Shown here piece by piece: positions 1-13,839 of a DNA stretch of 64,000 nucleotides. The stretch's first letter is position 1; the number at the start of each line of letters is the position of its first letter. The stretch is from Cinclus cinclus (Eukaryota; Chordata; Aves; Passeriformes; Cinclidae). Below the pieces are notes generated by a model that saw only the letters and a program-made list of their open reading frames with translations, was not told the DNA's origin and searched no databases. The stretch is taken from the NCBI RefSeq assembly GCF_963662255.1, contig NC_085047.1, positions 96,913,619 to 96,977,618 of the forward strand. Direction: 5' to 3'. The position numbers and the translations under genes were made by a program.

Positions 1-324
1 TGACTAGGGACAGCAGAGTACGATGAGAGGTGTGTAAGTCCTTTGACAATTGCCTGGTGGCAGCTGGGCACCTGCAGGTTACCTGAGTTCCTTTGTGTAT
101 ACTCTTGTCTGTGGGGAAGGTAGATATGTCTTTCTCCAAATTAATATTCACAGCACCATGGACTTAGCATGACTGTATCAGACTTGGAGTAAGTATCCCT
201 GAGTCTTTATTCATGTGGTTGAAGTACAGGAGGTCTGTGGTCTATCACTGCCTTTGAGGTGGCTTTAAACTCACAGATTTCTCATATCAAAACATTTCAG
301 CCTGGAAACTCATTATAATGGGTT
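1..324. other. Unique AT-rich non-coding DNA
   Basis: I see no gene, recognisable repeat or RNA in this stretch. Confidence 0.6.
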
Positions 325-363
325 TAAAAAAAAAAACCAAACAAACAAAACAAAACCCCCCCC
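325..363 (+). repeat. A-rich / (AAAC)n low-complexity tract ending in a C run
   Basis: A run of A is followed by irregular CAAA/CAAAA units and then a run of eight C. It is simple sequence. It could be the tail of an old retroposed copy, but no recognisable body lies upstream. Confidence 0.8.
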
Positions 364-2443
364 TAAACAATTAATTTTTCATCTTTTACATTTACAGCTG
401 ATGGGGCAAATATACCTACTGATCTCACTGGGACTAATGTTTTCTTGACATAACTTTTGGAAAAATTTACTCTAGAATTTCAAATGCAATTCCTTCTAAC
501 CTAGAGGGCAGGGCCGCTGCTGAAAAAAAGTCCTGTGAAGCTATAGATAGTTTCTTCTAAATTTATTATCTCAAAAACTTTGGTCTTCCATCTCAGAATA
601 ATGAATAAGGATATTACTGAAAAGATTTACAGGCAAAATAATGTCAATGCTTCATAATGCTTAACTGAAAAAAATCATTATCTTGTCCTTGTTAGCAGAT
701 TAATTTTCACATCATCCTTGGAGCATGACAAGAATCATTATCTACATTTTACTGATTGAGAATGATTACAGCCCACATTTTCCAATATGGTCCCTTATTT
801 GAATGATTCATTTTATGAGGCAGCAGATCCCAATCTTAGAAGAGTTTATTTTCTACAACAGTTTTAAAATCTTAGGAATTTTTTTTTGCTGTATATCCAA
901 AACTTTCTGAAATTAGCTAACATATTTAAGAAATTTATTTAACACATCTTTTGGAATCATAGTTAAAGAATTATCAGTAAAAAGATGCTAAAATTCCATA
1001 TGGTGTGAATTCCATTTCATACCAGCTGCTACAAACTGACCTTATCTTTTAGATCTTTTGTAATGCAAAACATAAAGAAAGAAACCAGATTAAGTTATAG
1101 AAGAAAAAAAAAAGCTTAGAATTTTCTCATTTAAAATCAGAAGAGGTGGTGACACATAATAAGTCTTCCTGATGTCATAGAGCAAAGTCTATAATCTTAA
1201 AGCTGCTGTTGTGGCCAGGTTTGTGAAAGTGCAAATATCCCATCTAGTATACACCACTTGTAACAATGAAAATAGTGACCACCACAGTAAACATACGAAC
1301 AAAAAAGGAAAAAAAAAACTAAACACTCCAGATAGCTTTAAAATTCACAACCTATTTGTTCCTGTATGTTCTGAAGTTTGATAATATCAATATTTATATT
1401 TTTAAGAAAGAATCTATTAATATCAAAAGACATGACCTTCCCTTGCAACTAACAAAGAAAATTGCTATTCCTTGGTTATCCCATGACATCACAGACTCCA
1501 AATTTTGACTAATAAGAAAATAAATGTTATCATATGACTCACTAATGAAGCCAAAATGTGTACTTTCTAAATTTGATTTGGCTGTAGGATCCAGCTGGAA
1601 GCAGTGATTAACACTCAGTTCTGTACGTGCTGCTCTCAGGCCTTTTTAGTGCTTTGAATAAACTCCCTGAGTACAGTACATGAGGTTTTTCATGGAAGCC
1701 TGTGCAACCTGCTTGGAAGATTTTGCCTTTTTTATGTTTTCCTTCACATTCTCTCATTTAAAATTGATTTTTCTTCTTTTCAACCTCACATTTGTATCTT
1801 ATGCTGACAAGAGCAGTGTCTATAAGAGATTTTGGGGGAGTTTTTGACAATAAGAAAAGGGAATCCTAAGAAAAAATAGAGGGGAAAACTTGATGATGAC
1901 AACCATATTTTTCTCCTCCTTCAGATTAATAAAATGAAATTGTGAGAAAGTGCATTAAAAGGAATAATAATGATTATTTATTAACATAAATGTGTTTAAA
2001 TTAGACAATTTAAATTGCTAATAATATTTTATAACAATAATAATAAATATTCAATAATACATGCACATGAGTTCCTATGAAATCAATCCATTTTATTGTA
2101 ATTTTAATACTTTATTATTATAGGCTATTATTAAAAATTAAATAATAGTCTGCTAAAAAGTGCCATAACGCTGAGAGATGAAGATTTCTCTTCCTCCCAG
2201 AGTGAAAGTTCTCCTGCCCAGTTGCAGAGCAATTTTGCATGGTACTATAATTAAATTAATGTATGGCAGGACTGGAGGGGCCATATAGAGTAACTAAGGT
2301 CTCAGCAGTGCTCCCGGAGGAAAGGTAAGTGTAGATGACAGCTTTAGCAGCAGTAGTTTTCAATAGGTTCCACAAACCCCTTGTGCAGTTTGGGAAGGAA
2401 ATAAGGGCTCTTTCATAGACTACTCATTTCTGGTGTTGGGGCT
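364..2443. other. AT-rich intergenic or intronic DNA
   Basis: No open frame of note and no recognised transposon. Positions about 1965-2150 are an especially AT-rich block built from TAATA/ATAAT words, with several 8-bp inverted repeats such as 'ctattatt'/'aataatag'. I see no signal beyond low complexity. Confidence 0.55.
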
Positions 2444-2466
2444 GGGGGGGGTGTGTGTGTGGGTGT
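2444..2466 (+). repeat. G run followed by (GT)n microsatellite
   Basis: Eight G are followed by a short interrupted GT dinucleotide run. It is short and imperfect. Confidence 0.8.
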
Positions 2467-2817
2467 CATCTTTTATTTCCTTTTTAATTTCTTTTTTCTT
2501 TCAAGAAAGCTGTGTACAGAGTCTCACCAGCCCCCCACGAGGAGACAGCTGCTCTTGCTGTTACAATTACATTTTGTTGTTGTCATTGTTGGTGTTCTTC
2601 ATTTGATTCTTATTGAACAGACCTGACAGTTTGATTTCACTTGCTTTTTAAATGAAAAGCTTGTCCAATGTATCCTGCAGGAGATAGTTTAATGAATCTG
2701 AAGAACTAAAATTCCTTGGTCTTTACTGTCATGAGTACTTCACATCTAATCTGTAGGAGGCGGCTGCGAAGAAAGGAGAATAAACAAAGAGAATGGTGTA
2801 TGGATCCAGAGACTCAT
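2467..2817. other. Non-coding DNA, nothing recognised
   Basis: Contains a short GTT-rich patch near 2574-2594. No gene or mobile element is recognised. Confidence 0.5.
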
Positions 2818-2840
2818 CTGACTCATTTTTACTGAGTCAG
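2818..2840. promoter_or_regulatory. Inverted pair of AP-1-like heptamers
   Basis: The 8-bp arms 'ctgactca' (2818-2825) and 'tgagtcag' (2833-2840) are perfect reverse complements with a 7-base spacer. Each arm contains the AP-1 (TRE) consensus heptamer TGACTCA or TGAGTCA. The consensus is established knowledge; a regulatory role here is inference only. No promoter or gene is visible nearby, and 7-mers occur by chance. Confidence 0.25.
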
Positions 2841-3060
2841 GCTGAGGCCATGGAGACCTGCTCTCAGCAAGGAACAGGCAATCACATCAATGAAAACAAG
2901 CAAAGGGGAAATACCACATTCTACTTGGAACCAATCACAAAATTTTCACTGGTTTGTGTTGCGGCATGATTTTCCTGGGGTACTTTTTCCAAGGATACTT
3001 TTTGGGATCCAGGGATAAACTGCTGAGAGCTCCAAACAAGATAGAAAGACAAGCTATTTC

Positions 3061-3258
3061 ACCATGAGGACAGTGAGGCAGCATGGCAGGTCTCCCTGAG
3101 AGTCTGTGCACATCTCTACCTGAGGAGTTTCAAGCTCCAGTTTGTCCAAGGCAGGAGTGGTCTGGACTGACCCCAGAACTGGCCCTGCTTTGGACAGGAC
3201 GTTTGATTAGAAACCTCCCAAGGCCCCTTCACAGCTTTTGTGGTTCTGTGATTTCTCA
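3061..3258 (+). mobile_element. CR1 LINE, 5'-truncated 3' end
   Basis: This is the 3' untranslated end of a chicken-repeat-1 type non-LTR retrotransposon. Recognisable blocks in order are an 'accatgaggacagtgagg' start, a region matching the CR1 'gagagtctgtgcacatctct...' segment, 'gaactggccctgctttgg', 'gattagaaacctcccaagg' and the terminal 'ggttctgtgatttct'. CR1 copies are usually cut short at the 5' end because reverse transcription starts at the 3' end, and this copy fits that pattern. A 71-codon open frame across it is not a gene. Divergence from the family is high, so the insertion is old. Confidence 0.85.
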
Positions 3259-4690
3259 ACAGAAATCACACCAAAGCTTTTTCAGCAGTCATCATTAGTA
3301 ATGATTTCACAGATATTCATAAATTCACAGAAATAATCTCACTAGAACAATTTCTCTGGATGAATTGGAAACCTTTGTATTTCTTCTCTTTCATCAATTT
3401 GAATAATTTACAATCATTTTGATTCTTTTACCTTTGAATCTAATGAACTTTTTAAAAATCATTCTAGTCTATCACAGGTCTTCAGATTGATATCTTGGCA
3501 AGGTGCATGATGAAAAGCATTCTAGATGTTCTGTTTTGGTGGAAATTTGGCAGTGAAGAGAAATTGCATGAAATAGTCAAAAAATTGAGAAAGTAGATAA
3601 TGGTATTCAAGTTATCTAGGTTAATTTGGTGGGATAGAATCAGGCTGAAAACAGACTTTGCGAAATAGGTACAAATTAGTTGAGAAGAAAAATACTATAA
3701 TAAAGTATTAAACAGTTTTATCATCTAATATTAGTTTATTCATTATACTTCAACCACACATAAACTATGATTGGTTCCTCCATACCTACTCAGCTTTTCA
3801 TCAAGTCATTTTTTATTTTGCTTTTGTTGTTTTTAGGGTGACACCTACATTGTGCACTGGGGGTTGGTGACACAGAGCAGTGACAGGACAGAGACTCAGT
3901 CTTTGCCGTTGACACTAACATTTGTCAGGGTCTGTAACAGACTCTGCCTTACAACATTTCTTCCTTTCCTTTCAGGATTTGTAAGCCTTCTTTCTGTTGA
4001 GGGTGTCCTATCTACCACCTGTAGAAGGACATCTTTATCTTCCCATGTGTAGTAGCCATTGCAATCCTCTCTGTGCTCCTCAGGCATGAAGTTGTGCTGT
4101 TCCTTGAGAAATGCCTTGGCACATTATTATCCTGGCTGAACTTTGCACCAACAATTCCACATGACATGACATAGTTCTTACTGGTCTTCTTCATATGGTC
4201 TGCTCTAGGAGCATTGCTTTTATGAACACTGAGGTAATAGAGTGATTTTCATTTGCATCTTACTATTTTGCTGTCTTGGAGAGCCGTATGTACAATTGTA
4301 TCATTCAGAAAATAAGTATTTTATGAGACAAAGTTCATTCAAAAAATTACTTCATTATTTCTAGATCAATGAGAAGGCCTGTAAGAAGACCAGACATTGG
4401 TTCAGCTCATGACATAAATTATATACTAGCTTTCAGGAGATCACACAGTGACTGATGCTCCTCAGAAGTCAAAAGTAATAAATATGTGGTTTCATGGTAT
4501 GCAAGTTAGAACCAGATAATGCATTCCAGATTTGCATCTTCTAGCCAATTTTATTAGAGTCAGTTGCTCTTGGCTTTTGCTTTGCTCTCAGCTGGAATTA
4601 AAAATCCCATATCTCCTGATAAACCATAACTCATTAAAATCCTTTTTGTCCTTGATATAGGCTCCATTTTGGTCTTGTACAATTTGGGTT
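3259..4690. other. Non-coding DNA, nothing recognised
   Basis: Several open frames of 60-66 codons on both strands overlap between 3852 and 4194. None shows a domain, codon bias or initiation context that would support a gene. Confidence 0.5.
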
Positions 4691-4790
4691 GTCGGGTGTT
4701 TCTTTGAGGGGTGAGGTGATTGAGGGGAAAGATTGTGGGGTTTTGTTGGGTTTTGGATTTTTTTTTTTAGGGGGGGGTTTCCCCCCTGAA
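4691..4790 (+). repeat. G/T-rich strand-asymmetric tract ending in G-run/C-run hairpin
   Basis: About 80 bases almost free of C on the plus strand end in eight G (4770-4777), three T and six C (4781-4786). The G and C runs can pair as a short, very stable hairpin. This is low complexity; no element body is recognised. Confidence 0.6.
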
Positions 4791-7700
4791 GTTGACATAA
4801 CGACATAAAACAATCCAAAGCATTTCACATTCTGGAAAACAGAACAAATATGCACTATCAGTCCTTGTCATACAAATCTAGCACATTTTGTGATCAAGAA
4901 TTTTTTTGCAGCCAGTTTCTTCATTAAACACAGTTTATATAGATTTAAATTTATGACTCTTGCCCTTGATGAAAATGTTATTATTTCTCTCTCTAGAGGG
5001 ATAGAGCTTTGTGTGTCAAATCTATTACATCATTCAGCTTCAAAGAACACAACTATGGTGTCATTAGTACTGTGGGGAAAAAAAAGAAGAAAAGCAAAGC
5101 CCCACGTAAGACCAAGAAAAAGACACGAATATGCTGAGGAAACCCAGAGCACAGACAGGCCTTGAGTCAATATGGCCACTGGGTGTCATTGTTTACTCCA
5201 CCATGTAACATTCATCCCTCTAAACACCAACTGCAGCTGGATGCAGAAAAGTCTATTCAGTCATTGTCTGAAACTGGTGATCTATTTATTAGCTAGCAAA
5301 GGACACATACTTCTTCTTTAAGTGGAATAACCACATATATATTAAAATATCATCTATCTTATTTTGTCTTGTCCAAAGCTTCTTAGACATTGAAGTTTGT
5401 TTCTATAGATACATCCATTAGTCCCTTCTCTTTTAAGCAAGCAGCTCTTTTTATAAATACACTTAATTTATTGCGGAAAAGAATGACACTAGATCAATGA
5501 TATTGCAAATTATAGTTCAGAGATCAAAAAGACTAAAATGCTGACAGTGGAAACATTTACTCTCCTCGTGACATTCATCCTTCATTTGGAAAAGCCAGCC
5601 TAGAAATGTTTGTTTCTATTGCACGATATTTCAAGTTATTTTGAAATAAGATCATTTGCTATTGAATAGTCCAACTACCTTTCTAGGTTAGCACAATGAA
5701 CTGAATTGTGTTTATTTTCACATCAATGAATCATGAATAAAATAAAACATGGTTAGATTTTCAACTGGTAGCTTCTCTATGTAATGTCAAACATGATTTT
5801 ACTAAGTCTGTTCTGAGCTAGAAGTCCTGGGGAGTGACATGTCAATTAAATCAGTTCCTTTTCAGCATGATCAACAGCTTTACTAGCAGATGGATAGGAA
5901 GACCAGCTCATAAGGAGAAAGGATAATTCAGTCTCCAGAGCCATTCAGTCTCTGCTCAGGCAGCAGTAGTCTGTTCAGTAGATCAAGTGTGAGTAGTCTT
6001 GAGTACCTAGATTTTTCTTCTGCTTTGTGATATATTTGTAGTGTGAATCATGCTCTGCATTAAATAGTCAACATTTTCCAAAATTCAGTGCTTCCTGACA
6101 CGTGAAATGCATCTCATACTTGCACAAATAAATAACTTCAGTACTTCAGGTAATTTACTCACTTTAAATGGCAACTGTTGATTTTTGTATAGCTGCAAGA
6201 ATATTTCGTAGCTGTTTTGTGTTGATGTCAGAAGATAAATTTTCACAGAAAAAAAAAAAGAAAGTAAAAGGCTTTAAATACTTATGCTTAAAGAGAGCAA
6301 AGGAGAAATTGAAAATAGTAAGAAAAGTATATATTAAATACAATAAAAAATAAAAACATTGCTCCTATCTTTACTTGATAAGCTTATATCAGTGCTAAAG
6401 TATTTTCTCACAAGAAGTAAAAGTCAATCCTTTACTATACCTAAAGAAAAAGGGATCTGATAGACTGAATTTTCTTAAGAAATAAAGGATAAAATGCAGC
6501 CCTCTTCTGCTGTCTGCCACTTTCATGCTCCATCTCCAGGACTGTGGAGTCTCTGTTTGAAGGCCAGTGGCAAGTTGGCTCACATAACACAAACACTGTG
6601 AAAGACTCAGTAGCCAGAGACAGAGATTAATGAAACTGGACAAGATGGTCAGACCAAGGTATTCATTTAGCAAAGGTTTTGTGTCTGAGACAGTATTTTT
6701 GTCTACTCATTTTCCTATGAAAATATACATCAATATGCATAAACAGAAAACCACATTTTTTAATCTATTTTGAATTATTTCCTCTGCAGAGTTTTCCTTT
6801 TAATTTGAACATGCTCCCACCATTAAATATTTCAATTTTTTCCTTTCTCACTGTAATTGGGAGATTTTTTAAATCAAACATATGGTTTATCTGTATTTTC
6901 TGTTTTAATTTTAAAATGTATTTGCATGTCTAATTAAATTTGAAGATTGGAAACAGTTGTGGATATATTTTTTCACTTGTTTTAGTGATAAACTACATTA
7001 AATCATTTATGTTTTCCCTCAGAATAGCTGATTCATGATAATGTTCTTGAATCCTTGGCCATTCTTCTGGAAGCAGTTCTCAAGGGTGGCAGTTCCATAA
7101 AGCTTAGAATCATTTAGTATGGAACATGTAGCATTACTGTAATTTCATTGTCACTATATATTAGAAACCCTTTCATGTTTCTCTGGGTCTGTTTTTCTCA
7201 GTTTAATACTCTTGGGAATAACACTTGGGAATAAGGCACACAGTAAAAACAGGTTATATCTTAAATAGGGAAAAAAGGCTTCCACTCCTTCATTATATTG
7301 AATCAGTCTCCCAGTTAGAAATGGGAGGATTGAAAAATATTTGTGGCATTATGAACACTACGTCCATTTTAGAATATAGTCCTAAATATTTATGAGAGAA
7401 GCTTTAAAAAGCAGTTCTCATCTCTCCACTTCCATGTGGCTCTTGCTTCTGCTGCACAGAATGTGGTTCAGACACTCTTCATTCTCCCCTCTCTTCTTCT
7501 GTAGCCCAGACTGATTATAGACACTCCTGTCATTTGCTCTTAAAGAACCACTAACTAGAAGACAGCAAACTGCTGTCAGAAGAGCATTCCTGACACAGAT
7601 TTAAGATTTGGAGACAACATGTGCTTTGGATGTTCTGTGTGTATGTACTTTGTACAATCCAGAATTCAACAGCGCACTCTCAGGTATAATAAAAGTATCA

Positions 7701-8789
7701 AATGAACAGCTATAGGGAAGTCAGTACTATGAATTAGCTCATGTTAAGGATGCTTTGAATAACATTTGGAAGATCAAAATCAGAAATTCAGAGGAATACA
7801 TATCTCATTGAAAAAATACCAGCAGTGCAAGAATAGCTTCTCCTGCAGTAATGCTGAATACCAAGTTCATGGAATAAGATTAATAATGACCACTACTTTC
7901 AAGATCACACTAGCAAAAGAGAAATTATTTAGTGTAGTTATTTTACTCTTCAGTCAGAAGGATTATCTCAGAGATAAGCAGAATATTTGTCAGATAGACA
8001 TGTTCAGTCATCTCTGAATTATTGTTTTATCAAATGAAAATACACCAAGTGTTTTCAACAGCATCGAACCTGGAAACACTAGGCTGACAGTACTGCACTT
8101 CACCTATTAGACTGAGCTTCCAAAGAGTTGCTTAGTGGCAGCATGGACTAAGTATCCCTACAAACACCTCTGTCAATTCCTCAGTGGAATTTTCATTTTA
8201 CTCCCAGACATTAAAACAACTGATGGTGGACAAAGAACATCAGCTATTAGGGCTGTATGTCATCAACACACTGCCTAACAAATAAAGGTACAATGTACCT
8301 GCAAAAGCTTTTGTAGAGTCTTGTACCTTCTTCATACTCTGATGTTGCTCCCTGAGCAAAGGACATGCAAATAGTGAAATGCTGTTTTATTTAATTTTTC
8401 ACTCATTGGTTCATTTAAAATTGCACAGGAGACTTGTAATCTAGCAGTCAACAAATGAGAATGGATTTATTTTCCATGCAAGCTCAAAGTGTTTGTCATG
8501 GATAATGTTTGGGATACCAGGGCCTTGGAAAGTCTTTTCTTAATAAATGCACCCTTTAAAAGCTGAGCTTCTGCTTAACATATCTGAGGGCATGTGGGTA
8601 CCTGAGCACGTGTAAACTTCTTAATGAAAATGCAACTTCAAAAGCCTGGTTAAGTATTATGTGTATATGTGTATGCATAAAGATGAATTAGAGTAATTTC
8701 TTAGTTTTATTGTCTCACCAAAATGCTGCTAGCTTGTATTTCCCTGAGATATAGAAAAAATTAAAGACCTCAAATAATACGAGCAATTT
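4791..8789. other. AT-rich non-coding DNA
   Basis: Four kilobases without a recognisable transposon or gene. Open frames reach at most about 92 codons (4890-5165 plus, 6395-6673 minus). The first ends in a lysine/arginine-rich stretch that simply reflects A-rich purine sequence at 5070-5130. Positions 6245-6358 are strongly purine-rich on the plus strand. Confidence 0.5.
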
Positions 8790-8826
8790 CCCTCCTTCCT
8801 TCTCTCTGTCCCTTCCTTCCTTTCTT
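8790..8826 (+). repeat. (CCTT)n pyrimidine tract
   Basis: An irregular CCTT/CTCT tract of about 37 bases, pure pyrimidine apart from one G. Confidence 0.8.
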
Positions 8827-11800
8827 ACTTGTAATGCACTTTTACTTTTTTATACCATCTGTGTTATTTTCTGCAATGCTAACAATATTAGGTTTTCCAC
8901 ATTTGCTAGCACAGTAATTAATAATTAAACTGCTATAGCTGTTGTAGCCATAACCCTTATTTCCATGCAAAAAGGCAGCTCTGAGAAACCTCAAGTAAAA
9001 TAGATTAAATAATATTTTACCTTTTAAAACAGAAATACAGGACATCAAAATTTATGGATTTTAGGCAAGGACATACTAGACTACTTCTTTGACTTTCTGT
9101 CCTGTAACAAGTTCAAGTTGCAGTAATTACATTACAGCTTTCTTCATAGAGTGCAAAAGACATGCAACAGATACCAGAACTGAGGAAATATAAGAAAAAA
9201 ATTATAGTGAATATTTATGGTGAAGAAAGCTGCTTGTACCAGTTACACTGAAGTGATCCAGAGTGACATAACTACTGTAAATTATTCTCCCACTCTAGTC
9301 TCGGAAAAATGTATGCTTTATGAATATTTTGGTTCTTGTAGTTCCTTCATGCAAATAGGTACTGTCAAGCAATGAGAAAAGAGAGTATCTGGCAGATCTT
9401 GAAAACAATAATCAGTGAGCTATGAAATTAATTTGTTATTAAAAATATTAAAATTATAATGAAGTTACAGACTGGTGGTCTAACTTATCTGTAAACCCTT
9501 AAGCTTAATAGAAATCATAGGTCTTAATTTAAAAAAAAATTACTTATGGCCACCAAAATGCTTTCATAATCTCTATAAACCCAACATTTTTGGGGTTTAT
9601 TCATGTTTATATTACAGATTTCCTGATTATATGATGATTTTCTTCTAAGAGCCATAATGTTCTTATAAGATAAATCAGTGAAAGCCAACATTTATCATTC
9701 ACATCATCTGCTCAAAATAGATGCAAATGAAAAGCGAATTCTATTAGACTATCATAAGTGCTTTTTAAACAGTAGAAGTGCTTAGAAGTAGAACAGCAAA
9801 AGCATTTAGTGAGCATTAAGAGGTAGCTAGATTGTAAAATGCTGCTTGATCCCCATACAGAGTACAACAGTAACTTATGCTCTTAACTGCATTCTATTTT
9901 ATTCAAATGCATGTGTTGTGTTCATTTTATGTAAATTGATGTGTTGTATGCCTGTCTATAAAGTAACAATGCTGCTTCGATCAAAGACTTCAAAATACAG
10001 AGCTTTATTTGATGGTGTAGTAGTTGAAGATTAGAAAGGATAAAAGGATGATCTTTCATATCAAGGTTTCTGGCATCAAATCACATGGATTTAACCCATA
10101 TTTTTACTTTCATAGGAAATATGATGAAAGAAGATAGTAAACTAAAACTAAAAAATTGTTGTCTTGTTTCATGCGACAGGAAAAGGAATGCATCACTTTT
10201 TTTTTTAAAAAAAAGCATTTAATTCACTGGATAGCTTAATTTTAAAAAGATCTATATAATTTTATGACCATGGATAACATTTCAATGAGAATATAGTCTC
10301 ATGCTTTGTTACACATGACAGTCACTTTCTGTGGTCAGAGAAGAAATATTCTTCTGTTCAAAGTAATATTCTTGCCATATCTTGTCTAAAAGCTTGTCTT
10401 TTGTATCACCAGGAAGATTTACATCTTTCTAAAACAGTAGTTGTGAGGCATTGCCAGTGAGTAATGACTCAGACACAATATCATGAGATACATGGGACAT
10501 GATGGAACAGTACATGGCATATTACAATTTTTTAAAATTTCTTTTGGTCTGCTTTAGTTTAATAGGGTTTTACAGCTTTTAAAATATGATCATTTTGCCC
10601 CCTTAGTTATAGAGCATTAATTTTTCCATTTTCTAACATCACTCCCACTGGCCACTTTAAGTCCTTGGATAAGAGAAAATGAAGGGAGTATATCAATGGC
10701 AGGATAAATAGGCATAGTTGGTAGTAAGGCAAAGAATTTCCAGCCTTCAGCACATGACTCATGTTCTCACGGAGATCTACTCTGTGACAAGTGACTTGAG
10801 ATAAAAAATGAAAATGAGTCCTTTCAATATTCTAATATTTCCTGTAGCAGAGCTTGGAGAATGTATGGAACTGGAAACCTGAAGCAGAGTTATGTGGCTC
10901 AACTCTGAATTTTGAAACCCTTGTTTTTTGAATGCTAGAAAATAACACTTGTATTAGAATATGGTACATTGTTTAAAAACAATTCCACTGTAGAGAACTA
11001 AGCAATTCCACTATGTTGCCTTTAAACTATTCCTTGGAGAACATCAATTTTATTGAGCCTTGAATTGAAGTGACAAGTCGTATAAAGTTTGGCCTAGACA
11101 GACTGTCTACAAGAAATCATTCAATATAAAAGGTTAAAATTAATTTACATCAAAATAAATACATGAGCAAAGCTATTACTTATAGCAGGTTTCTAATATT
11201 ATGTCAATACCTTATTTATTGTTCTGGCCCTGGGTTGGCTCTACTCTAAAGAAAAGCTGTTAGTTATGCAGAATTTCAACATCCTATGGGTGTGATTTTT
11301 GGGTGTCCTTAATTTACACCACGGCCCTGAAAATCCAGGACACACAGCAACTGCTTTTAGCTCTTCTATCCTCTTGCTAGGAAAACCAGTGACAGACTGA
11401 TTCTTTCAGACAGTCTCAGGTCTCATCTTTCATCCTTAGGGCAGAAAAACACAGAGTTGGATGTGTGAACAAGCTTTGAGCTAGTTTTCCTTCCATGCTG
11501 ATAATTTATATGCTAGAGGAAAATGAGCTGCTCAGGTGCCATGAACACGTATTGTACGGACTGCAGTGTCAGGGAGATTCCTGTCTGTCCATGAAGGGAG
11601 CTTCAGAAAAAACCTGTCCTGTTGATAAAAGGTACCTGGACAATGGGCTGTATGTATCCCACTGTTACACCCAGGACTCAGGAGTCATCTAACCATCATC
11701 ACCAAGAAATATCTCTCATCACCTAGAGTCTCTGAGATTCTGCCAAGGGGCTGACAGAGGTGACACGAGGGGTAGGGGTGACCTGTTCTGTTCTGAAGTA

Positions 11801-13839
11801 CCAGCAGGAGACTGTGGGAGATGAGCTCGATCTAAACAACTCTATCTGCCTGTGTTCCAGCCACTGAATCACACACTCAAATAAGGCACCCATTGATTTC
11901 CTTTGCAGCATGCCACTGTCACTAGCAACCTGTCTAAATAGAACTTAAACTGTCTGAGACAAATATTTTAACACAGATTTCACCAGGAAGCTTCAGCCCA
12001 ATAATATAATAATGTTTTAGTATTTCAACTCGAAGGAAGCAGTTTGCTTCATGTTAAGACAATCACTCAGACAGTTTAAAATAAGGTATTACTTCTCACA
12101 TCTTCCTTGTTTCCAGGATAAAAGGCAAAAAAAAGACTGCTCTCCTTGTTTCTTGTCAATCTTTGGCTGTGCCTTCATGTTTTCACAGACAGTGCAACTC
12201 CTACTGTGTTCTAACAGTGTCAAGGCCACTGTAAACTGAGCAACCATAGACAACAGAATTAACAGAGTAAAATATGATCTTTAAACAATTTTATGAAGTA
12301 TAAATCAAACTTAAATGTATTTTCACACCAAATGCAAAGTTGTTGCTTGCTGCAAGCAATATAAAATAAATTGTGCCAGTCATTTGCAATTATAAAAATA
12401 TTCTCTTTTGCTGTTTAATTCTGAAAGGAAACTCAATCAACCAAGGTGCTGCACTAAAGCACAGGGAATGAGGAAAAGCAAGAAGCCCAGACCTGAACCA
12501 GAATCTGTTGTTCTGATGCCTTGCTTCAACATCACTGAGTCCTACAGCACCTTCGCTTTATGCTCTCCTACTTTGAAACTTTGGCAGTTTATCTTTCGAA
12601 TTTTCTTTAGAAGGTACTCAAGCATTTTAGAGATTTGCAAATTTGCATGATTTTCTTTGCTCTGTTTTCTCCTAAGTCAAGGATGAAAGCAGCTGACTTT
12701 CTAAAGTCAGTGGAGAGATTTATATTTATTTCAGTTCCAGACTGAACAGTTGAGAAACTGATGTATCAGTTATTCTAAATAATAAATTCCTCAGATAGAA
12801 TAAACTGTAAGACCATGGTCTGGTCTTTTAACTGTAAAACAATTTCTGTAATGGCAAAGAGACTGCTAATATGAATAAAGAATGCTGAAATGGAATGAGT
12901 AGCAGAATTGTTTCCAAAGAATTAAGAAATTATTCCTATGGAGGATACTAGGGTTTTTTTTACATAAAATGAAGTTTATAAATCTACATATAAATGCAAT
13001 TTTATATATTAATATTTATGTTTATATTTACAGTTATATAATTATAGTTAGTTATATTTGTTGTACTATATGTATATATGCACAAGACACAGAGGTTTAG
13101 TTTTTTTTATCTTTTCTATAAAAATTATACATGCATATTTTTCATCTCTAAATGGCAACTATTCTACACCTCTGAAACAGGTAGATTCCTATGTTATATT
13201 ATATTCTAGTAGCTTATTATTATTATTTTTGTTTGTTTTTCTCCCTCTGGATATCTAGATACAATAACTTTCATATTTCTTTTAATTCAGTATTTAGCAG
13301 CTTTACTTTGCTAATTAACTTGATAGTTAACTTCCTTACCACAGTTGGTATCTGTATCCAAAAAATCAGGAACTAAAATTTCAGATATCTAAATGGTATG
13401 ATAAGATTCATAGTTAAAAATTTGGACTGAGGAGGTGAGAGGATCTGGTTTCAAGCTTTTTGTATTAGCTTTTGTGTTATGAAATTGTTATGTTTGGGAG
13501 AAAGTAAAGGGCTACAATCCATTATAGGCAAATCATGCTCTTGGCAATTGTATCCCAATTTCTGTTTCTGGCAGCAGCTCTCCCTATTTTAATTCCTCAA
13601 AATCTCTATTTGATATAAAGCCACACATTCAGATAAACAAAAAGTAATTTGTGTATCATATTACAGCCTAGTATAGGTAACCAAAGTGCAGGTCTGTCCC
13701 CAGGAGACGCATGGCTCAGAAAAGTACAAAGAAAAACTGGCTCTGTAGCAAACTATCTCACCCTACATATGATACAACACTGATCTTGAACTGCATACCC
13801 TGTTTTCCTCAAAAATATGCCAGAAATTATGTTTTTTTT
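8827..13839. other. AT-rich non-coding DNA
   Basis: No gene or recognised mobile element in five kilobases. Small features seen: an 8-bp-stem hairpin at 9575-9600 (ataaaccc/gggtttat), a slightly GC-richer patch at 11500-11930 with only short open frames, and a very AT-rich block at 12960-13130. The 11.5-11.9 kb patch could hide an old repeat that I cannot name. Confidence 0.45.
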
